From assembly GCA_029259635.1 (NCBI GenBank), contig JAJDEU010000051.1, positions 155,697 to 219,696 on the forward strand: 64,000 nucleotides of DNA, in the 5' to 3' direction. Positions 35,531 to 44,048 of this stretch are shown here, piece after piece. The DNA comes from Planctomycetota bacterium. GTDB lineage: Bacteria; Planctomycetota; UBA1135; GCA-002686595. The stretch's first letter is position 1, and each line of letters starts with the position of its first letter. The notes under the pieces were generated by a model. The model ran no database searches. It saw only the letters and a list, made by a program, of their open reading frames with translations, and was not told the DNA's origin. The position numbers and the translations under genes are program-made.

Positions 35531-38179
35531 ATGAAACCCGAATTGCCCGTCCTCTCGCCAGAACAGCTGCTCGTCCACGCCCAGTGGGTGCGGCGCTTGG
35601 CCCGGCAACTGGTGAGCGACCCCGATCTGGCGGAGGACGCGGTTCAGGAGACCTGGGTCGCCGCCATGCGGCAACCGCCGCGCGGAGACGCTTCGTCGCC
35701 GTCGGTGCGAGCCTGGCTCGCGCAGGTGCTCCGGCGTTCTCTGCTTCAGGTCTTTCGCGGCGAGTCCCGTCGCGCTGATCGAGAACTTTTGGCGACGCGG
35801 GACGAGGCGCAGACCGCACCTACCGATCAAGCGCTCTTCGATCAGGTCGACAGCCAACGCCTGTTGGTCCAAGAAGTCTTGGAGCTGGCGGAGCCGATGC
35901 GGAGCACGGTGATCTTGCGCTACTTCAAGGATCAAAGCTCGGCGGAGATCGCGCGTCAGCAAGGCGTACCCGCGGCGACAGTTCGCTCGCGACTGAGTCG
36001 GGCGCTCGACGAGCTGCGTATTCGTATGGATACGCGTTACGACGGCAATCGGTCGGCTTGGTGCCTTGCGCTTGGTGCCTCGATCGAACCGATGGTGCCA
36101 CTTGCGCCGATGAGTACAGGAACCACCGCTGCCAGCGGATCATCACTAGGGAAGGGAATCCTCGCTATGAAAGTCGGAACAGCAATCGCTCTCACCGTCG
36201 GAATAGCCGCTTTTGCGGTGCTCGGTATTGCGCTCTCGGGGAGCGATGAAGTCGGGGCGAGTATGGAAGCGAAGAGAAGCGATGAGGTGCTCGCGCTGCC
36301 GACGGAAGATGTGACGCTCGCAACGCCATCGTCTGTTCCGAACGATCAGCGCCTTGTGATCGAGACGGAACCCGAGCCTCTCGAAGTCGAGCCAGTTGCG
36401 GCGCCCATCGAAGTTGCAGCTCCGAACGCAATCGAGCCTCCCGTCTTTTCGCCTTCTACGTTGATTGCGAGGTTCACCGATATGCACGGCAATGCGCTCG
36501 CAGGCGTCGAGTGGTCCCCGCGCAATCTTTGGACGGGCGACATCGAAGGCGCCAAGCCCGTGTTGAGCGATTCAGATGGCACGGCTCGACTTGAGGTAGA
36601 GATGTCCGGGAACAGTCGGGAATTTGGGCTCGCACACACGCTCGAAGGCTATGCCTCGGGAGTTAGGGAAGCCACGGCGCGAGCGGGGGCGGAAATTAAT
36701 ATGGGAACGATCGAGCTCTCGTACTCCGTGTTAATCACGGGGCGTGTCGTTGACGAGGAGGGGCGCCCGATTCGAGGAGCCAAGGTTTTCGCGTGGCCAT
36801 CCGATCAAGAAGGCGTGCCCGAAGGTCAGCTTCTTCGCATTGGACCGGGAATGTTAGGAGAGTTCGGAGCGCTGCGCCGCGTCACGCCGATCCGTACCGA
36901 GGAGGACGGTAGCTTTGAGCTCACGGCGCCGGTGGCTCAGTCGGTACGCGTGTATGCGAAAGCAGAAGGAACGCGCTACGGCTGGACGGCTCCTCTCGAG
37001 TTGGCACATGGCAGTCCGATCTTGGATCAGCTCATCGTGCTGACCCGAAGTCGGGATGAGGACCATATCGCAGGAACCGTGCTCGATTCTCACGGGAAGC
37101 CGATACCCAATATGTTGATTTCCTTCAGCTTCTCCGACGAGAGCCTGTTGATGACATCGGGCATGCGCTCCGATAAGAACGGAGCTTTCGACCTGGTGCT
37201 CACGCGTAATGCGCCGCACTCCTTTCGAGTCGATGGTAATGACGAGACGCCGGGGATCGCAGTGGCACCGTCCGTAGAGCCAGGGACGCTCGATCTTGTG
37301 CTGCAGCTCGAAGAGGTCGGGACGATTGGGCTTTACGTACAAACCGAGAAGGGCGAGCCGATCAGGGAATTTGCTCTTCTGATTCGCGAGATCGCTGAAT
37401 TCGGGTCGAGTAGTCGAGGCCAAGTCAATCAGATCACTGAGAACGGGTTTGTGAGTTTCCCCGCTCCCTCCGAACGGTTCGAGTTCGAGGTGTCGAGTCG
37501 TGGGTATGTCACGGCGACCGTCGGCCCGTTCGACTTGGCGACGTATCCCTCTCAACTGGTTTGTGCGCTCGTGAGCACGCCGGGAATTCGCGGAAAGGTC
37601 GTTCACGGAGACGGGCCGATTGTGGGCGCGGAGGTTTCCTTGTTGGGACTCGCTCCGAAGAACACCAAGCACCTATTCGATGGTTTTCCCAACCGCTTTG
37701 GCTGGCGTGGCAGCGACGAAACGGTGACGGACGAGAATGGTGAATTTTCGGTGTTCGCTTCCGCGGACGGCCAATACATCGTTCACGTAAAAGCGGTGCC
37801 CGGTTTAGAACTCGCGGCCGTCGAGAGTGAAACGCTTCGGGTCTTTGTAGCCGAGCCCATCGATGGTCTTCGTCTGCAACCCAAGCCGACCGGCTCTTTG
37901 ACCGTGAGCGTTCGTGTTCCCGCGGGGAGGGACCCAGCGGGGATAATCGTGGGGATAACCGATTGCGGGCTCGATCGGCGAACCTTGCGCACGGATGAGC
38001 ATGGAAAGGTGCGATTCGACGGACTTCGTGAGGGCAATTGGTTCGTGATGGAATCCGAAGCCGAGATCTCTCCTTCTGGCGGAACCTCAAGCTCCTCGTC
38101 GGACGGTTCCGACTACGAGGTTCCCTTCAATTGCGAAGTGCGTTCGGGGCAAGTTACGGACTTTGAGCTCGTGCTCTGA
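35531..38179 (+). CDS. ECF sigma factor fused to a membrane span and carboxypeptidase-regulatory-like domains
   Basis: An 882-residue fusion. Residues about 10-180 are a complete extracytoplasmic-function sigma factor: region 2 (VRRLARQLVSDPDLAEDAVQ, ETWVAAM) and region 4 (LRYFKDQSSAEIARQQGV, then VRSRLSRALDELR). A short linker leads to a hydrophobic helix (about 210-232, VGTAIALTVGIAAFAVLGIAL). The remaining 640 residues form a string of beta-sandwich modules of the carboxypeptidase-regulatory-like type (ITGRVVDEEGRPIRGAKVF, VLDSHGKPIPNM). The sigma part would be in the cytoplasm and the modules outside, giving a membrane-tethered sigma factor. ATG 35531 is preferred over the longer frame from 35432, whose extra residues do not look like sigma region 1. 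No anti-sigma gene is nearby. Confidence 0.87.
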   Translation: MKPELPVLSPEQLLVHAQWVRRLARQLVSDPDLAEDAVQETWVAAMRQPPRGDASSPSVRAWLAQVLRRSLLQVFRGESRRADRELLATRDEAQTAPTDQALFDQVDSQRLLVQEVLELAEPMRSTVILRYFKDQSSAEIARQQGVPAATVRSRLSRALDELRIRMDTRYDGNRSAWCLALGASIEPMVPLAPMSTGTTAASGSSLGKGILAMKVGTAIALTVGIAAFAVLGIALSGSDEVGASMEAKRSDEVLALPTEDVTLATPSSVPNDQRLVIETEPEPLEVEPVAAPIEVAAPNAIEPPVFSPSTLIARFTDMHGNALAGVEWSPRNLWTGDIEGAKPVLSDSDGTARLEVEMSGNSREFGLAHTLEGYASGVREATARAGAEINMGTIELSYSVLITGRVVDEEGRPIRGAKVFAWPSDQEGVPEGQLLRIGPGMLGEFGALRRVTPIRTEEDGSFELTAPVAQSVRVYAKAEGTRYGWTAPLELAHGSPILDQLIVLTRSRDEDHIAGTVLDSHGKPIPNMLISFSFSDESLLMTSGMRSDKNGAFDLVLTRNAPHSFRVDGNDETPGIAVAPSVEPGTLDLVLQLEEVGTIGLYVQTEKGEPIREFALLIREIAEFGSSSRGQVNQITENGFVSFPAPSERFEFEVSSRGYVTATVGPFDLATYPSQLVCALVSTPGIRGKVVHGDGPIVGAEVSLLGLAPKNTKHLFDGFPNRFGWRGSDETVTDENGEFSVFASADGQYIVHVKAVPGLELAAVESETLRVFVAEPIDGLRLQPKPTGSLTVSVRVPAGRDPAGIIVGITDCGLDRRTLRTDEHGKVRFDGLREGNWFVMESEAEISPSGGTSSSSSDGSDYEVPFNCEVRSGQVTDFELVL

Positions 38180-38297
38180 CTCGATCCTCACGGTTCGAGA
38201 CAGAATAATCGAATCGATGTGAATGTTGGCGGGAGGTCGGGCTACCTAGTTACTCTTCTTATTCGAAAAGGATCGAGGGAGCTAGGAGGCTCGACTC

Positions 38298-38630
38298 ATG
38301 CTGGTAGTCAATACGGAAACAATTCCGGGTCACGAGATCACGAAGGTGCTCGGCCTGGTTCAGGGCAATACCATTCGCGCCAAGCACGTCGGGCGCGATA
38401 TCGCCGCGGAGCTTAAGAACTTAATTGGCGGGGAGCTGACCGGCTATACGGAGCTCCTCACCGAAGCGCGACGCCAAGCGGTTGAGCGCATGATGGCGCA
38501 AGCAGAGCAGCTCGGCGCGGACGCGATTGTCAACGTGCGCTTTACGACCAGCGCGGTTGCAGCGGGAGCTGCCGAGCTCTACGCCTACGGAACCGCGGTC
38601 ACGATCGCTCCGGGAAGCCAAGCGCTCTAG
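38298..38630 (+). CDS. YbjQ (UPF0145) family protein
   Basis: A 110-residue protein of the YbjQ/DUF74 family, once called heavy-metal-binding. It has the typical IPGHEITKVLGLVQGNTIRA start, the helix LLTEARRQAVERMMAQAEQL, and ADAIVNVRFTTS, then ELYAYGTAV. Relatives form small pentamers of unsettled function. It lies 6 bases before a second YbjQ-like gene with a membrane anchor, so the two may form mixed assemblies. Confidence 0.88.
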   Translation: MLVVNTETIPGHEITKVLGLVQGNTIRAKHVGRDIAAELKNLIGGELTGYTELLTEARRQAVERMMAQAEQLGADAIVNVRFTTSAVAAGAAELYAYGTAVTIAPGSQAL

Positions 38631-38636
38631 CCCGTT

Positions 38637-39116
38637 ATGAGTTCAGGTGATGCCGTCATGTTCGCCATTTACGTCGGACTGTTCATCGTGCTTCTGTCCG
38701 GCGGCCTCGTCATCGGCGGCCTGAGAGAGCGCAAACACCTTCGGGAACTCGACGAGCGTGAGCGGGAATACGCGGACCTTCCCGTGCTCAACCTCAAGAC
38801 CATTCCGAATGCGCATGAGGTCTCCAAGCCGCAGATGGTGATGGGGCAGGTCGTCATCGCGACCGACTACTTCAAGAGCTTGGCGACGATGCTGCGCAGT
38901 CTGGTCGGTGGAGAGATGCGTGCGGCGAATACGCTCATGTTGCGCGCTCGGCGCGAAGCCACTCTGCGAATGCAAGCGCACGCTCGGCGACGCGGGTGTA
39001 ACGAGGTTCACAACGTCCGCTATGGCGCTTCGACGATCTCTCAGAAGAAGGGCAAGCGCGGCGCGATGCAGGTCGAGATGTTCGCGTGGGGGACGGCGGT
39101 CAAGCGCGGCGCTTAG
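38637..39116 (+). CDS. YbjQ-like protein with N-terminal membrane helix
   Basis: A 159-residue protein. Residues about 7-27 are a hydrophobic helix (MFAIYVGLFIVLLSGGLVIGG), then a charged linker, then a YbjQ-type domain: LKTIPNAHEVSKPQMVMGQV, a helix LMLRARREATLRMQAHARRR, and MQVEMFAWGTAV at the end. It shares the fold plan of the soluble neighbour but diverges in sequence (GCNEVHNVRYG replaces GADAIVNVRF). The membrane anchor could bring the soluble YbjQ ring to the inner membrane. It is 6 bases from that gene and 25 bases before the PrsW-like gene. Confidence 0.82.
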   Translation: MSSGDAVMFAIYVGLFIVLLSGGLVIGGLRERKHLRELDEREREYADLPVLNLKTIPNAHEVSKPQMVMGQVVIATDYFKSLATMLRSLVGGEMRAANTLMLRARREATLRMQAHARRRGCNEVHNVRYGASTISQKKGKRGAMQVEMFAWGTAVKRGA

Positions 39117-39141
39117 CTGGCATCGCAGACGCCAGTTTCCC

Positions 39142-39891
39142 ATGGATGAATGGATCCCGACGGATCACGGTATCGAGAACGAGCCGGTCCATCAGCGACC
39201 GGGGACCTTTCGAAGCGATCCGACGGAGGAGCTCGCGGCGGAGACGCTCGAAGAGGAGGCCGTGCCCGTCGATACGACGGGACGCGCCCCTTCTCAGTCG
39301 GTTCACGAGGAGGTCCACACTCTCCACGCCGCCCGTGAGAAGCGCGGCCAGAGCTGGGGCGAGTGGTACCTCGCCATGCGCGCGCAGACGAGCCGGGACA
39401 AGAGCATCGTCGCCGTTGTGCTCATCGCTCTCCTCGGTGGCCCGCTCGCGATCCTCGGCACTTTTTGGGCCAATATTGACAGCGTCATCTCGACGATCAT
39501 CTTCAGTCCCACCATCGAGGAGGTCATGAAGATCGGTTTGCTGGCGCTCATCGTCGAGACGCGGCCTTATCTCATTCTGGGGCCACTGCAGATTCGCTTC
39601 GCCGCGTTTCTGTCGGCGCTCGCTTTCGCGGGTGTCGAGAACCTGCTCTACGTCTTTGTCTATCTGGATGACCCGTCGGACGGTTTAGTGCTCTGGCGCT
39701 GGACGGTTTGTGTGCTACTGCACGTCGTCGCGAGTTCGATTGCCGCCGAGGGTTTGGTGCGAGCGTGGAATCGAAGCCGCGAAACGCTGAAGCGCCCAAC
39801 CCTCGACCACGCCTATCGCTGGCTGTTCTTCGCGATTGCCGTGCACGGCGCGTACAACCTCGCCGTGACGGTCTGGGAACTGGCGCGCTAA
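39142..39891 (+). CDS. PrsW-like intramembrane glutamic protease
   Basis: A 249-residue protein: a soluble acidic N-terminus of about 80 residues, then about five membrane helices. The active-site motif EEVMK (126-130, within the helix after SPTI) fits the E-E-x-x-K of PrsW and the related CPBP family. Further matches are FAGVENLLYVF and a conserved His in the next helices (LLHVVASS, then HGAYNLAV). PrsW enzymes cut membrane anti-sigma factors at site 1 in some bacteria. The nearby tethered sigma factor makes a processing role conceivable, but this is only inference. It appears to share an operon with the two YbjQ genes. Confidence 0.82.
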   Translation: MDEWIPTDHGIENEPVHQRPGTFRSDPTEELAAETLEEEAVPVDTTGRAPSQSVHEEVHTLHAAREKRGQSWGEWYLAMRAQTSRDKSIVAVVLIALLGGPLAILGTFWANIDSVISTIIFSPTIEEVMKIGLLALIVETRPYLILGPLQIRFAAFLSALAFAGVENLLYVFVYLDDPSDGLVLWRWTVCVLLHVVASSIAAEGLVRAWNRSRETLKRPTLDHAYRWLFFAIAVHGAYNLAVTVWELAR

Positions 39892-39923
39892 ACCGATTGA
39901 GATCCCCCCTTCAAAGTCGTCCA

Positions 39924-42752
39924 ATGGTCTCGATGCGCGGACGATCTGGACTGCTCCTTTGCTTGGCGACGGCGATGGTACTGATCGGCGCGATCCTCCT
40001 CGTTCAGAGCGAACCGGTCCAGGAGAGCGTCGAGTTCGACGGATCCCGTCCCGAGGAGTTGGCGAATCGGGAGGTTGTGGAGCTTCGCTCGCGAGAGTCC
40101 ATTGCGAACGAGCGTGAGTCGATCGCGAGTGGTCAGGACAATTCGACTGCGGAGCTCGAACGCATCAATAGATCCATTGGCGCTTCGATATCGGTGCGCG
40201 TGATGGACGATGCGACGAACGAACCGGTCGAGGGCATCTTGCTCACGCTGCTCAGCGAACGACCCCGGACGAAGAGTTTTGGCGAAGCGGTCTCCGATCG
40301 GAATGGACGCGCATCGTTCTTCGGACTAGCGGAGAACATGTACTTGGTTCGCAGCATGCGCCGATTGCCCTATGCGGAGGGGCTTGCCGCGGTGTGGCTG
40401 CCCAATGGTCAGCACGAAGATGTCGTTTTGCGCCTCGGAACCGGCGGTAGTTTGACCGGCCGTGTGGTCGATGATTCCGGAGCTCCGCTAGAAGGAGTGC
40501 CGGTGCTCGCGAATCCCGGTCGCACAGTTGCCTACGGTTGGAACAATCTTGCGCCGGAACGCATCGCGATGGAGAAGCGCGATGCCCCCCTCTCAGACGA
40601 GAGTGGACGCTTTCGGTTGGACGGCGTGCGCTGCGAAGCACAGGGAATCTGGATCGTGGAAGGTGAGTTACGGGCGGAGCGATTCGAGAAAGCGACGGTC
40701 TCCGCCCAGTTGCAGGGCGGCTCTGGTCGTTGCGATGCCTTCGTGAAAGACGGCGAGGTTGTTGACGTGGGCGACCTCGTTATTGCGCGACTTCGGACTT
40801 GGAGGGGACGCGTCATCAACGAGCAGGGTGCCTCAGTCCCCCACGCGTTTCTGGGGAGTTACCTACGTGATCCGTTCTTTGGCGGAAGGCTCGCACCGGA
40901 ACGGTGGGCAGCTCTTGCACTAGCTCCGGGGCAACCCGGCTTCGAGTTGGAAGATGGCGAAAGCTTTGCCGATGACGCCGGTCGCTTCGAGGTTTCGTTC
41001 CGGCGGAGGGGGGGAGGGGTAGTGCTTCAGTCAGGCAGCGGAGAAAGGACGAGAGCATCACTGCCGAATCTAGAGCCCGGCGAGATTGCGGAGGACGTGG
41101 AGCTCGTACTCGAATCGCGCACGCGACTGCGAATCGCATTGTTTGATTCGGCGGACCAGGAAATTCTGGGCGCTCATCCCGATGTGCTCCGGCAAGAGCT
41201 GAGCTTCCAGAATATGTACGGCTATGAACGGGAAGTGTGGTTTCGGCTTTCTTCCCTTGCGACTGTTGATGATCCCATGACCTGGGACACTCAAAGGGCG
41301 CCACCAACTTCAGAGGGAATCTACGAACCCGTCTTCAAGCTTGAGTCGTCGGAGATGGGCGAGCTGCTCGTTTCTGTTCCGGGTTACCGCCGAGGGCGAC
41401 TCTCGGATCCGGGCGGGGCCATCGATGAGAAGGTGCGAATCGACTTGGAGGAACTTCCGAGCGTTCGCCTTTCGATTCAGATCAGCCGAGATTGGCCAGT
41501 TGAAAGAGTTTCGGAGCTCGAACGCGAGCTCTTGCTCGTCGTGAGCAGGTTTTCACCTGACGCGAACCCAAGCCGGGAAGACGGCTCCGTTCCGCAGCTT
41601 CAGTTGGGATCTCTGCGCTCTCTTTCGGTTGGTCTCGAACCAACTGAGGCGCGCATGTTTGTTCGGGAGCCAGGAGAGTACTGGGTCTATCTCCAACCCA
41701 AGCTGAGCTGGAATGAGCTCGATTTAGAGGGGCTCGTGACCTTCGGACCCTACGCAAGCGACGAGACACGCGTTGATTCGTTGGTCCTTCCCGTCGATTT
41801 ACTGGAGCGTTTGATCGAACAGAAGGCAGAGGAAATCGAGGCCCCCGAGAAACTGCCTCCGCCGAGCGGGTTGCTTCCCGGCGAGGAGGTCACGCTTCAG
41901 GAACCCGAAGAGATTCTTCTTGTCGACGGAGTCGTGCGAGCCTATCTCGAAAACTCCGCAACCGGCGCACCCGCGACGAGTGCGCGGGTCCGGCTGCAGG
42001 CGGCAGATCACGCGACGCGCAAACTCTATCCCAAGGGCGAAGAGGGCCCGGGACACGTGGAGAGTGATCGAGTCGGGCCTGGCTCCTGGCAGCCCGAGGT
42101 GAAGTCGCAGGATTTTGAATTTTGGAACGGAGCGGAGTTCGACCTTCCACCGGGAGGCGTGGTCGACCTCGGAACAATCTACCTTGTGCCTCATCCGCGC
42201 ATCGTCGGGCGACTGCTTGAGTCCGACGGTTCGCCCGTTCCCGAGAACACCATCCTCGCCGTGGGATCTATTTCCGGCGACGCGGGCGGTGCCGCGTGGA
42301 CGGAGGCCGACGGCTCCTTCGATCTGCCGGCTAACGCTGGCGAGCGCGTGCATTACGAAACCTGGTCAAACTCGGGGGGCTCGTTCGGATCGAGAAGCAT
42401 CGGGCAGTTTCGATGCTTGCGACTCTCCGAACTTGAGGGCGATGTGTACCTCGATCCGTGGCGCGACGTGGAGTTCGTCGTGAAGGGGCTGCTCGATTCG
42501 GAGAGCTTCTTGCCGATCCAGCTAAGCTTGGAGAGTATGAGCTGCCAGGACGCGTCGCACCTGGAGGCTACCGTAGGTGGACCTCCATCCATTGGTCCAC
42601 AGCTCGATGGAGAGCGCATCTTTCGCTCTCGAATGGGTACCGGGGCCTACCGGCTCTCAAGCACTTCAGCCTCGCTCGGTGTCGAGGAAACCGTTGTCGA
42701 AGTGGTCGCGGGCGACGGAATACAGCGCATCCAGCTTAAGCCGAAGCGCTAG
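39924..42752 (+). CDS. Large membrane-anchored protein with carboxypeptidase-regulatory-like modules
   Basis: A 942-residue protein with an N-terminal signal anchor (about 7-25, LLLCLATAMVLIGAILLVQ) and a Glu-rich spacer. Several beta-sandwich modules follow, including ISVRVMDDATNEPVEGILLT, LTGRVVDDSGAPLEGVPVLA and WRGRVINEQGASVPHAFLG. It is built like the extracellular part of the sigma-factor fusion at 35.5 kb and the protein at 52.2 kb. No catalytic motif is visible, so it is presumably a surface or periplasmic binding or structural protein. The start is ATG 39924, where the signal anchor begins. Its TAG stop shares the palindromic CTAG with the stop of the opposite glycosyltransferase gene. 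Confidence 0.75.
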   Translation: MVSMRGRSGLLLCLATAMVLIGAILLVQSEPVQESVEFDGSRPEELANREVVELRSRESIANERESIASGQDNSTAELERINRSIGASISVRVMDDATNEPVEGILLTLLSERPRTKSFGEAVSDRNGRASFFGLAENMYLVRSMRRLPYAEGLAAVWLPNGQHEDVVLRLGTGGSLTGRVVDDSGAPLEGVPVLANPGRTVAYGWNNLAPERIAMEKRDAPLSDESGRFRLDGVRCEAQGIWIVEGELRAERFEKATVSAQLQGGSGRCDAFVKDGEVVDVGDLVIARLRTWRGRVINEQGASVPHAFLGSYLRDPFFGGRLAPERWAALALAPGQPGFELEDGESFADDAGRFEVSFRRRGGGVVLQSGSGERTRASLPNLEPGEIAEDVELVLESRTRLRIALFDSADQEILGAHPDVLRQELSFQNMYGYEREVWFRLSSLATVDDPMTWDTQRAPPTSEGIYEPVFKLESSEMGELLVSVPGYRRGRLSDPGGAIDEKVRIDLEELPSVRLSIQISRDWPVERVSELERELLLVVSRFSPDANPSREDGSVPQLQLGSLRSLSVGLEPTEARMFVREPGEYWVYLQPKLSWNELDLEGLVTFGPYASDETRVDSLVLPVDLLERLIEQKAEEIEAPEKLPPPSGLLPGEEVTLQEPEEILLVDGVVRAYLENSATGAPATSARVRLQAADHATRKLYPKGEEGPGHVESDRVGPGSWQPEVKSQDFEFWNGAEFDLPPGGVVDLGTIYLVPHPRIVGRLLESDGSPVPENTILAVGSISGDAGGAAWTEADGSFDLPANAGERVHYETWSNSGGSFGSRSIGQFRCLRLSELEGDVYLDPWRDVEFVVKGLLDSESFLPIQLSLESMSCQDASHLEATVGGPPSIGPQLDGERIFRSRMGTGAYRLSSTSASLGVEETVVEVVAGDGIQRIQLKPKR

Positions 42753-43918
42753 CGCGGTGGCCGGCCCGCGTTGTAGCGCTCGCGATAGGCGTCGAGCATC
42801 GGCGCGTAGCTGAATTGCCTCTCGACGCGTTCTCGATTGGCACGCCCGAGCTCTTTGCGCTGCACCCAATCTTCGGCGAGCTTCTGCAGCGCATCGGCGA
42901 GCGCGACGACGGTGCGGTCGTCGTCTCCAGCTTGCTCAATCGGAACCACGAACTCGCCCTGTGTTTCCGGCATCATCGAGCGCACGTCGCCGACGTCGGT
43001 GGACGCGACGGCGAGCTCGGCGGCCATGGCCTCAAGCAGCGCGATCGGCATCTGCTCGGTGTCGGAGCTGATCGCAAAGAGATCCATCGCGGCGTAGGCG
43101 GGCGCCAGGTCTTCGTGGTGACCGGCGAGAATGACGCGGTCCTTCACATCGTCCTGCACCGCGATCGATTCCAAAGCGCCGCGGTCGTCGCCATCGCCGA
43201 ACATGACGAGGTAGGGCGTGCAGTTCTCGGTGACGGGCAAACGGCGAAAGGCGTGCAGTAAACGGGAGTAGTTCTTCTCGACGCGCAGGTGCCCGACGGA
43301 ACCGATGACCACGGCGTTCGGGTCGTCGGTGGGCAAGCCGAACTGTTTGCGCGCGGCGGTGCGCTCGTCACTCGTGGGCAGCGCCGGCACATGGATGCCG
43401 TTGGGAATCCAATGAACGCGCGAACTCTTGAGCTTCCAGATCTCGGTCGCGATTTTTTCCAGAGTGTGCGACGGAACGACGACGCCGCGCACTCCGCGCA
43501 GAACGAGCCGCCGCGTCCAGACGCGTCGCGGTTTGAACCCGCCCGCTTCGTCCGGAAGAAAACCATCTTCGTGATGCAGCACGGGGACGCGCATCGAGCG
43601 GGCGGCCATCACCGCTTCGATTGCGCCCCAGTTGTAGGTGCAGACCAGATCGGGCTTCACGCGCCGAATGATGGCGCGAATCGATCGAACCATCGCGAGC
43701 GTCTTGACGCCATTGGGCTGCGGCTCAAGCTCGATCGGAAAGTCCTCGGGCAGCAGATCGCGCGCGGCCGTCTTGCCGTCCATCGGAACGACGACGTGCG
43801 AGAACTCGTCGCCGAAGGCGGCCATCAAGCCGACCGTTCGCACCTGCGGGCCGCCCGGCGCGAAGGTGGAGAAGATGTGCAGGAGCTTTGGAGCTGGTCT
43901 CGTCGTGGACTTCGACAT
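42749..43918 (-). CDS. GT4-family glycosyltransferase
   Basis: A 389-residue retaining glycosyltransferase of the GT-B fold. The N-terminal domain contains the FAPGGPQVRT loop typical of GT4 enzymes acting on lipid- or polysaccharide-linked acceptors, then VCTYNWGAIEAVMAAR. The C-terminal domain contains VIGSVGHLRVEKNY and the donor-binding DTEQMPIALLEAMAAELAVAS, with the E-x7-E pattern. It probably adds sugar to an exopolysaccharide or glycan; the sugar is unknown. It lies 130 bases downstream of the dehydrogenase-epimerase fusion on the same strand, which could supply the sugar or modify the product. Confidence 0.85.
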   Translation of the reverse strand: MSKSTTRPAPKLLHIFSTFAPGGPQVRTVGLMAAFGDEFSHVVVPMDGKTAARDLLPEDFPIELEPQPNGVKTLAMVRSIRAIIRRVKPDLVCTYNWGAIEAVMAARSMRVPVLHHEDGFLPDEAGGFKPRRVWTRRLVLRGVRGVVVPSHTLEKIATEIWKLKSSRVHWIPNGIHVPALPTSDERTAARKQFGLPTDDPNAVVIGSVGHLRVEKNYSRLLHAFRRLPVTENCTPYLVMFGDGDDRGALESIAVQDDVKDRVILAGHHEDLAPAYAAMDLFAISSDTEQMPIALLEAMAAELAVASTDVGDVRSMMPETQGEFVVPIEQAGDDDRTVVALADALQKLAEDWVQRKELGRANRERVERQFSYAPMLDAYRERYNAGRPPR

Positions 43919-44048
43919 GCGGCGGCAGCCTACGTGAGTGCGCGGGCGGACTCCACTTGCGGATTCGGGGAGATCGGTTCCGGCGAATGGTGCTCGCGCG
44001 CTTGGGGCGAGCGTTGCGTGGAATCCGAGCTAGGCACGTCGCCTCGCT

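Noticed and set aside
42749..42752. Overlapping stops of convergent genes on a CTAG
   Set aside because: A palindromic CTAG naturally serves as a stop on both strands; this is compact packing, not a signal.
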